A stretch of 64,000 nt of DNA from Microbacterium profundi. GTDB lineage: Bacteria > Actinomycetota > Actinomycetes > Actinomycetales > Microbacteriaceae. The stretch lies in NCBI RefSeq assembly GCF_000763375.1, contig NZ_JPSY01000001.1, positions 62,001 through 126,000 of the forward strand. Reading direction: 5' to 3'. The position numbers and the translations under genes were made by a program. How positions within the stretch are numbered: position 1 is the first letter of the stretch; every line of letters starts with the position of its first letter. Shown piece after piece: positions 36,748-43,944 of the stretch. The notes beneath the pieces are model-generated. The model was not told where the DNA came from and ran no database searches. It saw only the letters and a program-made list of their open reading frames with translations.

Positions 36748-37316
36748 CCGCGCCCGCCGGCATCGACCCACGAGGGCCGCGCTTCGCCGCCTCCATCACC
36801 GCGACGCTCTTGCTGATCGCTCTGGTGCTGAGCCTGATCGGGATCTCCACGGCACGGGCGGACGCCACCTGGTTCGCGTACCAGCCGCTCGCTGACGCCG
36901 TCTTCGTGCCCGACACCAGCGGCTGGGCGCTTCCGGCCTCAGCGCTGGCACAGCGTGCCCTTGATCCCGGCTTCCTGCTCCTCGTCGTGATCGCGCTGCT
37001 TTTCCTGTGGGGCGTGCTCTCGCCGCGCACGGCCCCGTGGGGCGTGCTGTTCCGCCGCGCCGTGCGGCCGCGGCTCACTCCTCCGACCGAGTCGGAGGAT
37101 CCGCGCCCGCCTCGGTTCGCGCAGGGCGTCGGACTCTTCGTCGTCGGCATCGGTCTGGTGCTGCACCTGGCCGGCGTGCCGTGGGCGCTGCCCGTCGCGG
37201 CGGGTGCGGCCTTCATCGCGGCGTTCCTCAATGCCGCGTTCGACTTCTGCCTCGGCTGCCAGATCTACCTGGTCCTTCAGCGAGCAGGCATCATCGGCAG
37301 AGCGGCTGCTGCCTGA
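36744..37316 (+). CDS. DUF4395 membrane protein
   Basis: A 190-residue integral membrane protein of the DUF4395 family. It starts with PAGIDPRGPRFAASITATLLLIALVL, contains about four hydrophobic segments, and ends with the conserved AFLNAAFDFCLGCQIYLVLQRAG, where CLGC is a potential redox pair. The start overlaps the thioredoxin stop (ATGA) and is preceded by CAGGAG. Co-translation with a thioredoxin and the CxxC motif suggest an electron-carrying partner, perhaps like DsbD or VKOR in logic; this is inference. Confidence 0.85.
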   Translation: MTAPAGIDPRGPRFAASITATLLLIALVLSLIGISTARADATWFAYQPLADAVFVPDTSGWALPASALAQRALDPGFLLLVVIALLFLWGVLSPRTAPWGVLFRRAVRPRLTPPTESEDPRPPRFAQGVGLFVVGIGLVLHLAGVPWALPVAAGAAFIAAFLNAAFDFCLGCQIYLVLQRAGIIGRAAAA

Positions 37317-37347
37317 GCCGAAGGTTCCCCACCGGGCTCCTGGTCGA

Positions 37348-37353
37348 TAGGCT
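37348..37353 (+). promoter_or_regulatory. Candidate -10 box for the OsmC gene
   Basis: TAGGCT upstream of the OsmC-like gene. Unlike most boxes here it lies 34 bases before the ATG, and the leader carries TTGGAGG. Confidence 0.45.
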
Positions 37354-37387
37354 GGCCGCACACCCCGCCACGAACCTTGGAGGAACC

Positions 37388-37813
37388 ATGCCTGTCACCA
37401 GCGAAGCCACCACCACCTGGAACGGTTCCCTGATGGAGGGGTCAGGCAACGTCGCCTTCTCCTCCTCGAACCTCGGAACCTTCCCGATCAACTGGAAGGC
37501 CCGCAGCGAGGGCTCCGACACGACGACCACGCCGGAAGAGCTCATCGCCGCCGCGCACTCGTCGTGCTTCAGCATGGCGCTCTCCAACGCCCTGGCTGAC
37601 AACGGCACCCCGCCGGAGCGCGTCAACACCACGGCATCCGTCACGTTCAAGCCCGGCGTCGGCATCACCGGCAGCCATCTCAACGTGAACGCGTCCGTTC
37701 CGGGTCTGACGCCCGAGAAGTTCCAGGAGATCGCCGAGGGCGCGAAGACCGGCTGCCCGGTGTCTCAGGCGCTCGCCGGCATCGACATCACCCTCGAGGC
37801 GACACTCGCCTGA
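37388..37813 (+). CDS. OsmC-family peroxiredoxin
   Basis: A 141-residue OsmC/OhrA-fold thiol peroxidase that reduces organic hydroperoxides. The two active-site cysteines are C60 in AAAHSSCFSMALS and C123 in GAKTGCPVSQAL, and the tag TPEELIAAAHSSC is the standard OsmC signature. The ATG has a strong TTGGAGG site. It follows the thioredoxin-DUF4395 pair, which could supply reducing power, but it has its own TAGGCT promoter. Confidence 0.93.
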   Translation: MPVTSEATTTWNGSLMEGSGNVAFSSSNLGTFPINWKARSEGSDTTTTPEELIAAAHSSCFSMALSNALADNGTPPERVNTTASVTFKPGVGITGSHLNVNASVPGLTPEKFQEIAEGAKTGCPVSQALAGIDITLEATLA

Positions 37814-37823
37814 GGAACTCCGC

Positions 37824-38264
37824 TCAAGCCTTCTGCTTGGCGAGGCGGATCGCCGCACGGATGCTCGCACGAGCATCTTTGCGACGGCCCGCCGCATCCT
37901 GGACGACGCCGAGCCGGTAACGCGCTCGCCAATCGTCGTCGGCGGCATCCGCCTCGGCCGTATAGCGCTCGACCAGTGTCTCCGCGTCGCCTTTCGCGAT
38001 GCGACCGCTCGGAGTGAGGTCGGTCTCCGCCGCCGGCATCCCGCCCTCGGAGTCGAGTCTCGTCCCCAGCCGCTCGGCCTCAACGCCGAACTGGATCTCG
38101 CGCGCGAGCGCCCAGACCCCGATCAGCGGAAGCACGATCAAGGCGACACCCATGGCGACGCCGACCGGTTCCCCGCTCGCGATCAACAGGATCGCCTTCT
38201 GCCCTATGAGCACGAAGTAGAGGACCAGCGACACCCCGATGAGGGTGACCGCGATGCGCGTCAT
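37824..38264 (-). CDS. Membrane protein with C-terminal helical (TPR-like) region
   Basis: A 146-residue protein with two membrane segments (about 5-28 and 35-55), then a soluble part ending in ERYTAEADAADDDWRARYRLGVVQDAAGRRKDARASIRAAIRLAKQKA, which looks like one or two TPR-type helical hairpins. I know no name for it; homologues in Microbacteriaceae are generally called tetratricopeptide or hypothetical proteins. The ATG overlaps the dapB stop by one base (TGATG); a GTG one codon earlier is also possible. It shares the dapB transcript, but no link to lysine synthesis is visible. Confidence 0.75.
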   Translation of the reverse strand: MTRIAVTLIGVSLVLYFVLIGQKAILLIASGEPVGVAMGVALIVLPLIGVWALAREIQFGVEAERLGTRLDSEGGMPAAETDLTPSGRIAKGDAETLVERYTAEADAADDDWRARYRLGVVQDAAGRRKDARASIRAAIRLAKQKA

Positions 38265-39010
38265 CACGATCGGGCCTGGATCCCGATGTCGATCATGTTC
38301 TCGAGCCCGACGAACACGCCGCGCGCGTCGAGCGCGAACGGGACAGCCAGCCGGATGCCTGGTGCATAAGCCTCAGCCGAATCCACCGTGTCGTGCGTGA
38401 ACGTCAGCGACTCACCTGCGCCGGAGAGGACGATGTCCTGGCGAGCGATCACGCCGGGGCGTCGGAGCGAGTGGATCGGCACGCTGGCCACCTGCTGCCC
38501 ACGGGCACGCTGGTCCGCGTGCGGGGCGTTGACGGGGCCCAGATCCGCGCGCGCGGCGGCGATGAGCTCTGCGGTGCGCACCGCGGTGCCGCTCGGCGAG
38601 TCGGTCTTGGTGTCGCGGTGCGCCTCGACGATCTCCGCCGAAGGGAAGAAGGGTGCGGCAGCGGCCGCCAAAGCGGAGCCCAGGACCGAGCCGAGGGAGA
38701 AGTTCGGGATGAAGACGGCGCCTGTCTCCGCTGCATCGACCAGCGGACGCATGAGTGCGATGCGCTCAGCGGACCAGCCGGACGTGCCGACAAGTACGTT
38801 GATGCCGCGCTCGACTGATGCGCGCACGACGTCGATGCTCACCTGCGGCGTCGACGCGTCCACGACGAGGTCCGATCCATCCAGCTCTGCCAGGTCACTG
38901 GACGAGGTGAGCACGCGAACGACTTCGAAACCCTCGAGCTCGTCGATCACCTGCCCGATGATCGTGCCGAGTCTGCCGGTTCCACCGACGAGTGCCACCT
39001 GCTTGGTCAT
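38264..39010 (-). CDS. dapB: 4-hydroxy-tetrahydrodipicolinate reductase
   Basis: NAD(P)H-dependent second step of the diaminopimelate branch. The 248-residue protein has the nucleotide motif ALVGGTGRLGTIIGQVI (about 6-22) and the substrate motif EAHRDTKTDSPSGTA (129-143) with catalytic H131 and K135. In most homologues the catalytic histidine is followed by a second histidine; here it is arginine 132. The ATG is six bases after TAGACT, with GGAGG in the same gap. It lies 70 bases from a divergent acetyltransferase gene. Confidence 0.93.
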   Translation of the reverse strand: MTKQVALVGGTGRLGTIIGQVIDELEGFEVVRVLTSSSDLAELDGSDLVVDASTPQVSIDVVRASVERGINVLVGTSGWSAERIALMRPLVDAAETGAVFIPNFSLGSVLGSALAAAAAPFFPSAEIVEAHRDTKTDSPSGTAVRTAELIAAARADLGPVNAPHADQRARGQQVASVPIHSLRRPGVIARQDIVLSGAGESLTFTHDTVDSAEAYAPGIRLAVPFALDARGVFVGLENMIDIGIQARS

Positions 39011-39016
39011 GCCTCC

Positions 39017-39022
39017 AGTCTA
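39017..39022 (-). promoter_or_regulatory. -10 box for dapB
   Basis: TAGACT six bases before the dapB ATG. GGAGG lies between box and start, so the start could also be used on a longer transcript. Confidence 0.5.
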
Positions 39023-39067
39023 TTCAGCGACTGATCGCCGAGTGACACCCGAGCACGGCGCGGCGGG

Positions 39068-39073
39068 TAGCGT
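39068..39073 (+). promoter_or_regulatory. -10 box for the GNAT gene
   Basis: TAGCGT seven bases before ATG 39081; leaderless start inferred. Confidence 0.5.
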
Positions 39074-39080
39074 TGAGAGC

Positions 39081-39545
39081 ATGCTCGAGTTGCGCCCGGC
39101 CTCACCCGCGACAGCCGAATCCCATGCGATCCTCGCCGAGTACTTCGCGCTGCGTGCGCAGGAGTTCCCCGGGGGTTCGTACACCACGGTGTTCCCGAGA
39201 CCAGAGGCGTTCGAGGCTCCGGCGGGCGTCTTCCTGCTGGCCGGCCCCGAAGGCGCACCAGTGGGCTGCGGCGGGATCAGGCGTCTGGAGGACAGCGATG
39301 CCGGCGTCCGCTACGAGGTCAAGCATCTCTTCCTCAAGCCGGAGACGCGTGGCCAGGGGTGGGGGCGTGCGATTCTGGGCGAACTCGAACGCCGCGCCCG
39401 CGAGTGGGATGCCGTGGAGCTCGTGCTCGACACGCACCACACGCTCGAAGCCGCGGGCGGGCTGTACGCCAGGAGCGGCTTCGCACGGATCGACGCCTAC
39501 AACGACAACCAGAATGCGACGCGCTGGTATCGCAAGATGCTCTGA
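39081..39545 (+). CDS. GNAT-family N-acetyltransferase
   Basis: A 154-residue acetyltransferase with the acetyl-CoA motif in VKHLFLKPETRGQGWGRAILGELERRA (R/Q-x2-G-x-G/A pattern as RGQGWG) and the C-terminal GLYARSGFARIDAYNDN. The substrate cannot be inferred; GNATs of this length with THHTLEAAGGLYARSGF resemble small-molecule or amino-acid acetyltransferases. The start is given by the TAGCGT box; the upstream frame runs through dapB antisense. A short tandem duplication lies just after the stop. Confidence 0.85.
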   Translation: MLELRPASPATAESHAILAEYFALRAQEFPGGSYTTVFPRPEAFEAPAGVFLLAGPEGAPVGCGGIRRLEDSDAGVRYEVKHLFLKPETRGQGWGRAILGELERRAREWDAVELVLDTHHTLEAAGGLYARSGFARIDAYNDNQNATRWYRKML

Positions 39546-39551
39546 ACGGCG

Positions 39552-39585
39552 ATGCAGCTCACACCGGCATGCAGTTCACACCGGC
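39552..39585. repeat. 17-bp tandem duplication at a 3' end
   Basis: Two adjacent 17-base copies (ATGCAGCTCACACCGGC and ATGCAGTTCACACCGGC) with one mismatch. The copies fall between the GNAT and histidine-phosphatase genes, and the phosphatase stop codon lies in one of them. Confidence 0.7.
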
Positions 39586-40178
39586 ATCGGGTCGGGCAGG
39601 CCGGTGCGAAGCTCGACCGGCAGGTGCGCGAGATCGTTGTGAGTGAGCATCGTCCACGGACGGCCCTGCTTCTGCGCGATGATGCTGAGTCCGCCATTGG
39701 CCTGGTTCATCGTCATCCATCGCCACGCCGGTGCACCGAGCACCTCGCGGATGAACCACGAGATCACGAAGTTGTGCGTGATGAGCACTTCGTGCACATC
39801 GCCCTGCTTGCGAATGAGGAACTCGTTCACGGCATCCGCCATCTGAGCGCTGCCCGCCTCGATCTCCGCATCCGTCACCGATCCGAAGAACGGCTCGTAC
39901 GCCGCGGGCGTCTCGTCTGTCATACCCGTCGGCACGCAGTCGAACAGCAGTGCCGAGGGCTTCGGAGTCACCGCCGGCAAACGCTCTGCGATCGTCCGAG
40001 CCGTCTCCGTCGCGCGGATCAGAGGAGAATGCCACACCGCATCCAAAGGGAGACCGGAGAGCCGGTCGGCGATCAGCTCCGCCTGACGAACGCCCCGAGG
40101 CGAGAGGGGTCCGTCATCGAGTCCGTGTTCCGCGTCCTGCTGTTCACCATGTCTGACCAGGTATAGGTAATGCGTCAA
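39576..40178 (-). CDS. Histidine phosphatase family protein
   Basis: A 200-residue phosphatase or mutase-like protein of the histidine phosphatase superfamily. The phospho-histidine motif LVRHGEQ starts at about residue 7, the second arginine is in WHSPLIRATETA, and the C-terminal catalytic histidine is in EVLITHNFVISW. The substrate is not clear; broad-specificity phosphatases of this size are common. The start is probably TTG 40178, because the protein then begins THYLYLVRHG and no nearby ATG or GTG is in frame; an AAGCGAG lies at a possible ribosome-binding distance. Confidence 0.85.
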   Translation of the reverse strand: MTHYLYLVRHGEQQDAEHGLDDGPLSPRGVRQAELIADRLSGLPLDAVWHSPLIRATETARTIAERLPAVTPKPSALLFDCVPTGMTDETPAAYEPFFGSVTDAEIEAGSAQMADAVNEFLIRKQGDVHEVLITHNFVISWFIREVLGAPAWRWMTMNQANGGLSIIAQKQGRPWTMLTHNDLAHLPVELRTGLPDPMPV

Positions 40179-40268
40179 GACCCACTCGCTTCGTCGTCGT
40201 TGGCTTTCGCCCAGGCGTCATTCCACCCTATGTCACCCCTGTGACAAGCGGCTACGAATCGACGCGCG

Positions 40269-41303
40269 TCAGTTCCCGGCGCGCGTCAGGTCGGCGATCT
40301 GCGTGCGCGACAGGGTGATGCCGGCGCCCTGCATGAGCTCCTCGACGTGCTGCGTCGCGAACGTGTTGACGATGGGAGCGGCGATCGTGCGCTGCGCGAG
40401 CAGCCAGGCGATCGAGACGGCAGCCACTGGGGCCGAGATCTCGGTCGCCACCTGGTCGAGCGCGCGGAGGATCCGGATGCCGCGACGGTTCAGGTGTCCG
40501 CGCAGCTGCTCCCCACGCACGCCCTGCGACATCAGCGCCTTGCTGCGGTGCCTGCCGGAGAGGAAACCGTGCTCCAGCGCGTGAGAGGGAGTCACGGCCA
40601 GGCTCTGCGCGCCGGCCACCAGTCGGAGGTCGCCCTCGAACGTCTGTCGCCGGATCAGGTTGTAGGGCTCGTCGAGCACTTCGATGCGCGGGTACCCCGC
40701 GGCCGCGAGGATGCGTGCCTCGACCAGTCGCTCAGGCGCGAAGCCGAAAGCCCCGACCGCGCTGATCTTGCCCGCATCGCGCAGCCACTCGACCGTGGCC
40801 AGCGTGTCTTCCAGATTCGTCTGCTGATCGAGGGTCGCATCGAGGTGCAGCACATCGATACGCTCCGCCCCGAGTCTGGTGAGTGACCCTTCGACCGCAC
40901 GAACGAGGTTCACCGAGCCGAGACCCGGGTTATCGGCGTGTGAGCCGATGCGCACGCTCAGCAGCGTGCGATCCCGATGCCCGCGCGAGCTCAGCCACTG
41001 CCCGATGATGTGCTCGCTGCGACCGCCGGAGAAGCCGTCTGCCGTGTGGATCGCGTTGCCGCCGAACTCCACATAGCGATCGAGGATCGCATGACTCGTC
41101 TCGAGGTCGACGTTCCAACCGAACTCGGCCGCTCCCAGCATGAGCGGGAACGTCTCCAAGCCTGTCTCGCCGAGCGGTACGCGGATGCCCTCGCCGACCC
41201 CTGGACCGACCACGGGGATCGGGGCGGACGGATGCACGAGCGAATGCTCCTGCAGGCTCGCCTGCTGATCAGCAGCGTCTGCGCTGAACAATCGCATCCT
41301 CAT
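40269..41303 (-). CDS. Aldo/keto-reductase homologue lacking the catalytic tetrad
   Basis: A 344-residue protein with the whole AKR barrel (about 42-335): AILDRYVEFGGNAIHTADGFSGGRSEHIIGQWL, IDVLHLDATLDQQTNLEDTLATVEWLRDAGKISAVGAFGF and EPYNLIRR align with AKR11/13-type enzymes. At the four catalytic positions I read His86 for Asp, Phe91 for Tyr, Arg118 for Lys and Asp155 for His, so reductase chemistry by the usual mechanism is not expected. It may bind NADP or a ligand as a regulator. Starts at ATG 41303 or 41297 (MRMRLF); neither has a clear site. An imperfect 35-base palindrome lies upstream. Confidence 0.82.
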   Translation of the reverse strand: MRMRLFSADAADQQASLQEHSLVHPSAPIPVVGPGVGEGIRVPLGETGLETFPLMLGAAEFGWNVDLETSHAILDRYVEFGGNAIHTADGFSGGRSEHIIGQWLSSRGHRDRTLLSVRIGSHADNPGLGSVNLVRAVEGSLTRLGAERIDVLHLDATLDQQTNLEDTLATVEWLRDAGKISAVGAFGFAPERLVEARILAAAGYPRIEVLDEPYNLIRRQTFEGDLRLVAGAQSLAVTPSHALEHGFLSGRHRSKALMSQGVRGEQLRGHLNRRGIRILRALDQVATEISAPVAAVSIAWLLAQRTIAAPIVNTFATQHVEELMQGAGITLSRTQIADLTRAGN

Positions 41304-41405
41304 CACCCCCGCACATGTCCTGTAGCTACGAACTGCGTGATCTGTGTGCACCCCCCGGTGCGTATTTCGAGAGTAAGCGACGTCGGAGACGACTCTGACC
41401 ATTGG

Positions 41406-41440
41406 CGGTAACGCTCGGCAAACTTTGCATAACGTTTCGG
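41406..41440. promoter_or_regulatory. Imperfect palindrome upstream of the AKR-like gene
   Basis: Two 17-base arms around one central base, with 12 of 17 positions complementary (core AAACTTTGCATAACGTTT region). It lies about 105 bases before the AKR-like gene and 68 bases beyond the pnp stop. Possible regulator site; the protein that binds is unknown. Confidence 0.3.
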
Positions 41441-41456
41441 TCACATCAGATACGAA

Positions 41457-41501
41457 GAAGGCCCGGATCCCGCTCACGTGGAGCGGAATCCGGGCCTTTC
41501 C
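41457..41501 (-). terminator. Terminator after pnp
   Basis: A 16-bp stem with one mismatch (AGGCCCGGAT-CCGCT region) and a seven-base loop, eight bases beyond the pnp stop, followed by TTCTTCG on the minus strand. Confidence 0.75.
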
Positions 41502-41508
41502 GTGTGGC

Positions 41509-43797
41509 TTACGCCTCGGCGGTCTCCGCCTCGGGCGCGGCTTCGGCGACCGGTGCCTCAGCGGCTGCGTCGTCGAGGACGGGCTCGAGCGACAGCTTGC
41601 CGCGGTCGTCGATCTTCGTGATCTTCACGAGGATCTTCTGGCCGACCGAGAGCACGTCGTCGACGTTCTCGACGCGCTTGCCACCGGCGAGCTTGCGCAC
41701 CTCGGTGACATGGAGCAGTCCGTCCTTGCCGGGCAGCAGCGAGATGAAGGCACCGAACGATGCGATCTTCACGACAGTTCCGAGGAACTGCTCGCCGATC
41801 TCCGGGTTGGTGGGGTTGGCGATCGCGTTGACCTGGGCACGAGCAGCCTCGGCCGAGGGACCGTCGGTTGCGCCGATGTAGACGGTGCCGTCCTCCTCGA
41901 TGGAGATCTGCGCACCGGTCTCGTCCTGGATCGCGTTGATCGTCTTGCCCTTCGGGCCGATCAGCTCGCCGATCTTGTCGACGGGGATCTGCACGCTGAT
42001 GACGCGCGGCGCGGTGGGCGCCATCTCGTCAGGAGCGTCGATCGCGGCGTTCAGAACACCGAGGATCGTCAGACGCGCGTCCTTCGCCTGCGTCAGCGCA
42101 CCGGTGAGCACGTCGGACGGGAGTCCGTCGAGCTTGGTGTCGAGCTGGATGGCAGTGATGAACTCGCTGGTACCCGCGACCTTGAAGTCCATGTCGCCCA
42201 GTGCGTCTTCCGCGCCGAGGATGTCGGTCAGGGCGGCGTAGCGCGTCTGGCCGTCGACCTCGTCGGAGACGAGGCCCATCGCGATGCCGGCGACGGCTGC
42301 GCGCAGCGGCACACCCGCGTTCAGCAGCGACAGGGTCGAGGCGCAGACAGAGCCCATCGACGTCGAGCCGTTGGAGCCGAGCGCCTCGGACACCTGACGG
42401 ATCGCGTACGGGAACTCCTCGCGGCTGGGCAGCACAGGCGCGATCGCACGCTCGGCCAGGAAGCCGTGCCCGATCTCGCGACGCTTCGGCGACCCGACTC
42501 GGCCGGTCTCACCGGTCGAGTAGGGCGGGAAGTTGTAGTGGTGCATGTAGCGCTTGGAAGTCGTCGGGGACAGCGAGTCGATCTGCTGCTCCATCTTGAG
42601 CATGTTCAGCGTGGTGACACCCATGATCTGGGTTTCGCCGCGCTGGAAGATCGCGGAACCGTGCACCCGCGGGATGACCTGCACCTCTGCGTCCAGCGGG
42701 CGGATGTCGGCAAGTCCACGGCCGTCCATGCGGACACCCTCGGACAGCACGCGACCGCGCACGATCTTCTTCGTCAGCGACTTGTATGCGCCCGAGACCT
42801 CACCGGCGGCGGAAGCAGGAAGGGTTCCGGCCTCGACGGCGGTGGCGACCTCGGCCTTGACGCGGTCCTTGACCTGGTCATCGGCGCTCTGACGCTCGAT
42901 CTTGTCGGCGATCAGGTAGACCTTCTCGAGATCAGCCGTCGCGGATGCGGCGATGAAGTCGTAGGTTGCCTGCTCGTACGCCGGGAAGACCGGGTAGACG
43001 CCAGGAGCCTTCGAGGAGTGCGAAGCCATCTCGGCCTGCGCCTCGACGAGCTGCTTGAGGAACGGCTTGGCGGCTTCGAGGCCACCGGCGACGACCTCCT
43101 CGTTCGGCTTGACCGCGCCGCCCTTGATGAGGTTCCAGCTGTTCTCGGTGGCTTCGGCCTCGACCATCATGATCGCGACGTCTTCTGAGCCGTCCGACTT
43201 CTTGACGACCCGACCGGCGACCATCAGGTCGAACACGGCCTCTTCGACCTGAGCCTGGTTCGGGAACGCGACCCACTGGTCGGCGTTCTCGCCCTGGCCG
43301 GGGATGAGCGCGAGGCGCACACCGGCGATGGGGCCGGAGAACGGCAGACCCGAGATCTGGGTCGACGCGGAAGCCGCGTTGATCGCCAGAGCGTCGTAGT
43401 ACTCACCGGGAGCGATCGACAGCACAGTGATGACGACCTGGACCTCGTTGCGGAGGCCGTCGACGAACGACGGACGAAGCGGACGGTCGATCAGACGGCA
43501 GACCAGGATGGCCTCGGTCGAGGGACGGCCCTCGCGGCGGAAGAACGAGCCGGGGATCTTGCCTGCTGCATACGAACGCTCTTCGACGTCGACGGTCAGC
43601 GGGAAGAAGTCGAATCCTTCGCGAGGGTGCTTGCCCGCGCTGGTGGCGGAGAGGATCATCGTCTCCCCGTCGAGGTAGGCCGCAACCGAACCCTGCGCCT
43701 GCTGAGCGAGGCGGCCGGTTTCGAAGCGGATGGTGCGGGTGCCGAAGCGGCCGTTGTCAAGAACGGCCTCGGCGGCAGTGATTTCAGGACCTTCCAA
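41509..43797 (-). CDS. pnp: Polyribonucleotide nucleotidyltransferase
   Basis: Phosphate-dependent 3'-5' exoribonuclease of RNA decay, probably also the tail-adding enzyme (GpsI type). The 762-residue protein has two RNase PH domains (about 15-150 and 330-555) joined by a helical domain, with the catalytic region [10 protein letters not shown], then KH ([27 protein letters not shown], about 590-650) and S1 (about 660-735) domains and an acidic alanine tail. The start is TTG 43797: AGGAGAG is correctly placed, and the protein then begins [22 protein letters not shown] as in relatives. rpsO is not adjacent here. Confidence 0.96.
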   Translation of the reverse strand: MEGPEITAAEAVLDNGRFGTRTIRFETGRLAQQAQGSVAAYLDGETMILSATSAGKHPREGFDFFPLTVDVEERSYAAGKIPGSFFRREGRPSTEAILVCRLIDRPLRPSFVDGLRNEVQVVITVLSIAPGEYYDALAINAASASTQISGLPFSGPIAGVRLALIPGQGENADQWVAFPNQAQVEEAVFDLMVAGRVVKKSDGSEDVAIMMVEAEATENSWNLIKGGAVKPNEEVVAGGLEAAKPFLKQLVEAQAEMASHSSKAPGVYPVFPAYEQATYDFIAASATADLEKVYLIADKIERQSADDQVKDRVKAEVATAVEAGTLPASAAGEVSGAYKSLTKKIVRGRVLSEGVRMDGRGLADIRPLDAEVQVIPRVHGSAIFQRGETQIMGVTTLNMLKMEQQIDSLSPTTSKRYMHHYNFPPYSTGETGRVGSPKRREIGHGFLAERAIAPVLPSREEFPYAIRQVSEALGSNGSTSMGSVCASTLSLLNAGVPLRAAVAGIAMGLVSDEVDGQTRYAALTDILGAEDALGDMDFKVAGTSEFITAIQLDTKLDGLPSDVLTGALTQAKDARLTILGVLNAAIDAPDEMAPTAPRVISVQIPVDKIGELIGPKGKTINAIQDETGAQISIEEDGTVYIGATDGPSAEAARAQVNAIANPTNPEIGEQFLGTVVKIASFGAFISLLPGKDGLLHVTEVRKLAGGKRVENVDDVLSVGQKILVKITKIDDRGKLSLEPVLDDAAAEAPVAEAAPEAETAEA

Positions 43798-43846
43798 GAG
43801 GTCTCTCCTTCTTTGTTTAGACTCGTCCGTCCGTGTGACGGGCGAG

Positions 43847-43852
43847 ATCATA
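43847..43852 (-). promoter_or_regulatory. -10 box for pnp
   Basis: TATGAT, one mismatch from consensus, giving a leader of about 43 bases ending in AGGAGAG before the TTG start. Confidence 0.5.
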
Positions 43853-43944
43853 CGTCAGCGCGCACAACACGGCGCGCGAACTGCACACAGCAGTCCGGTC
43901 CCAGCCTACCAGCGCATGCAGAATTCGCGGATGACCTGGGCGCC

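Noticed and set aside
43822..43846. A leader hairpin for pnp autoregulation
   Set aside because: The 10-bp stem with one mismatch sits directly at the predicted -10 box, so most of it would lie at or upstream of the start of transcription.
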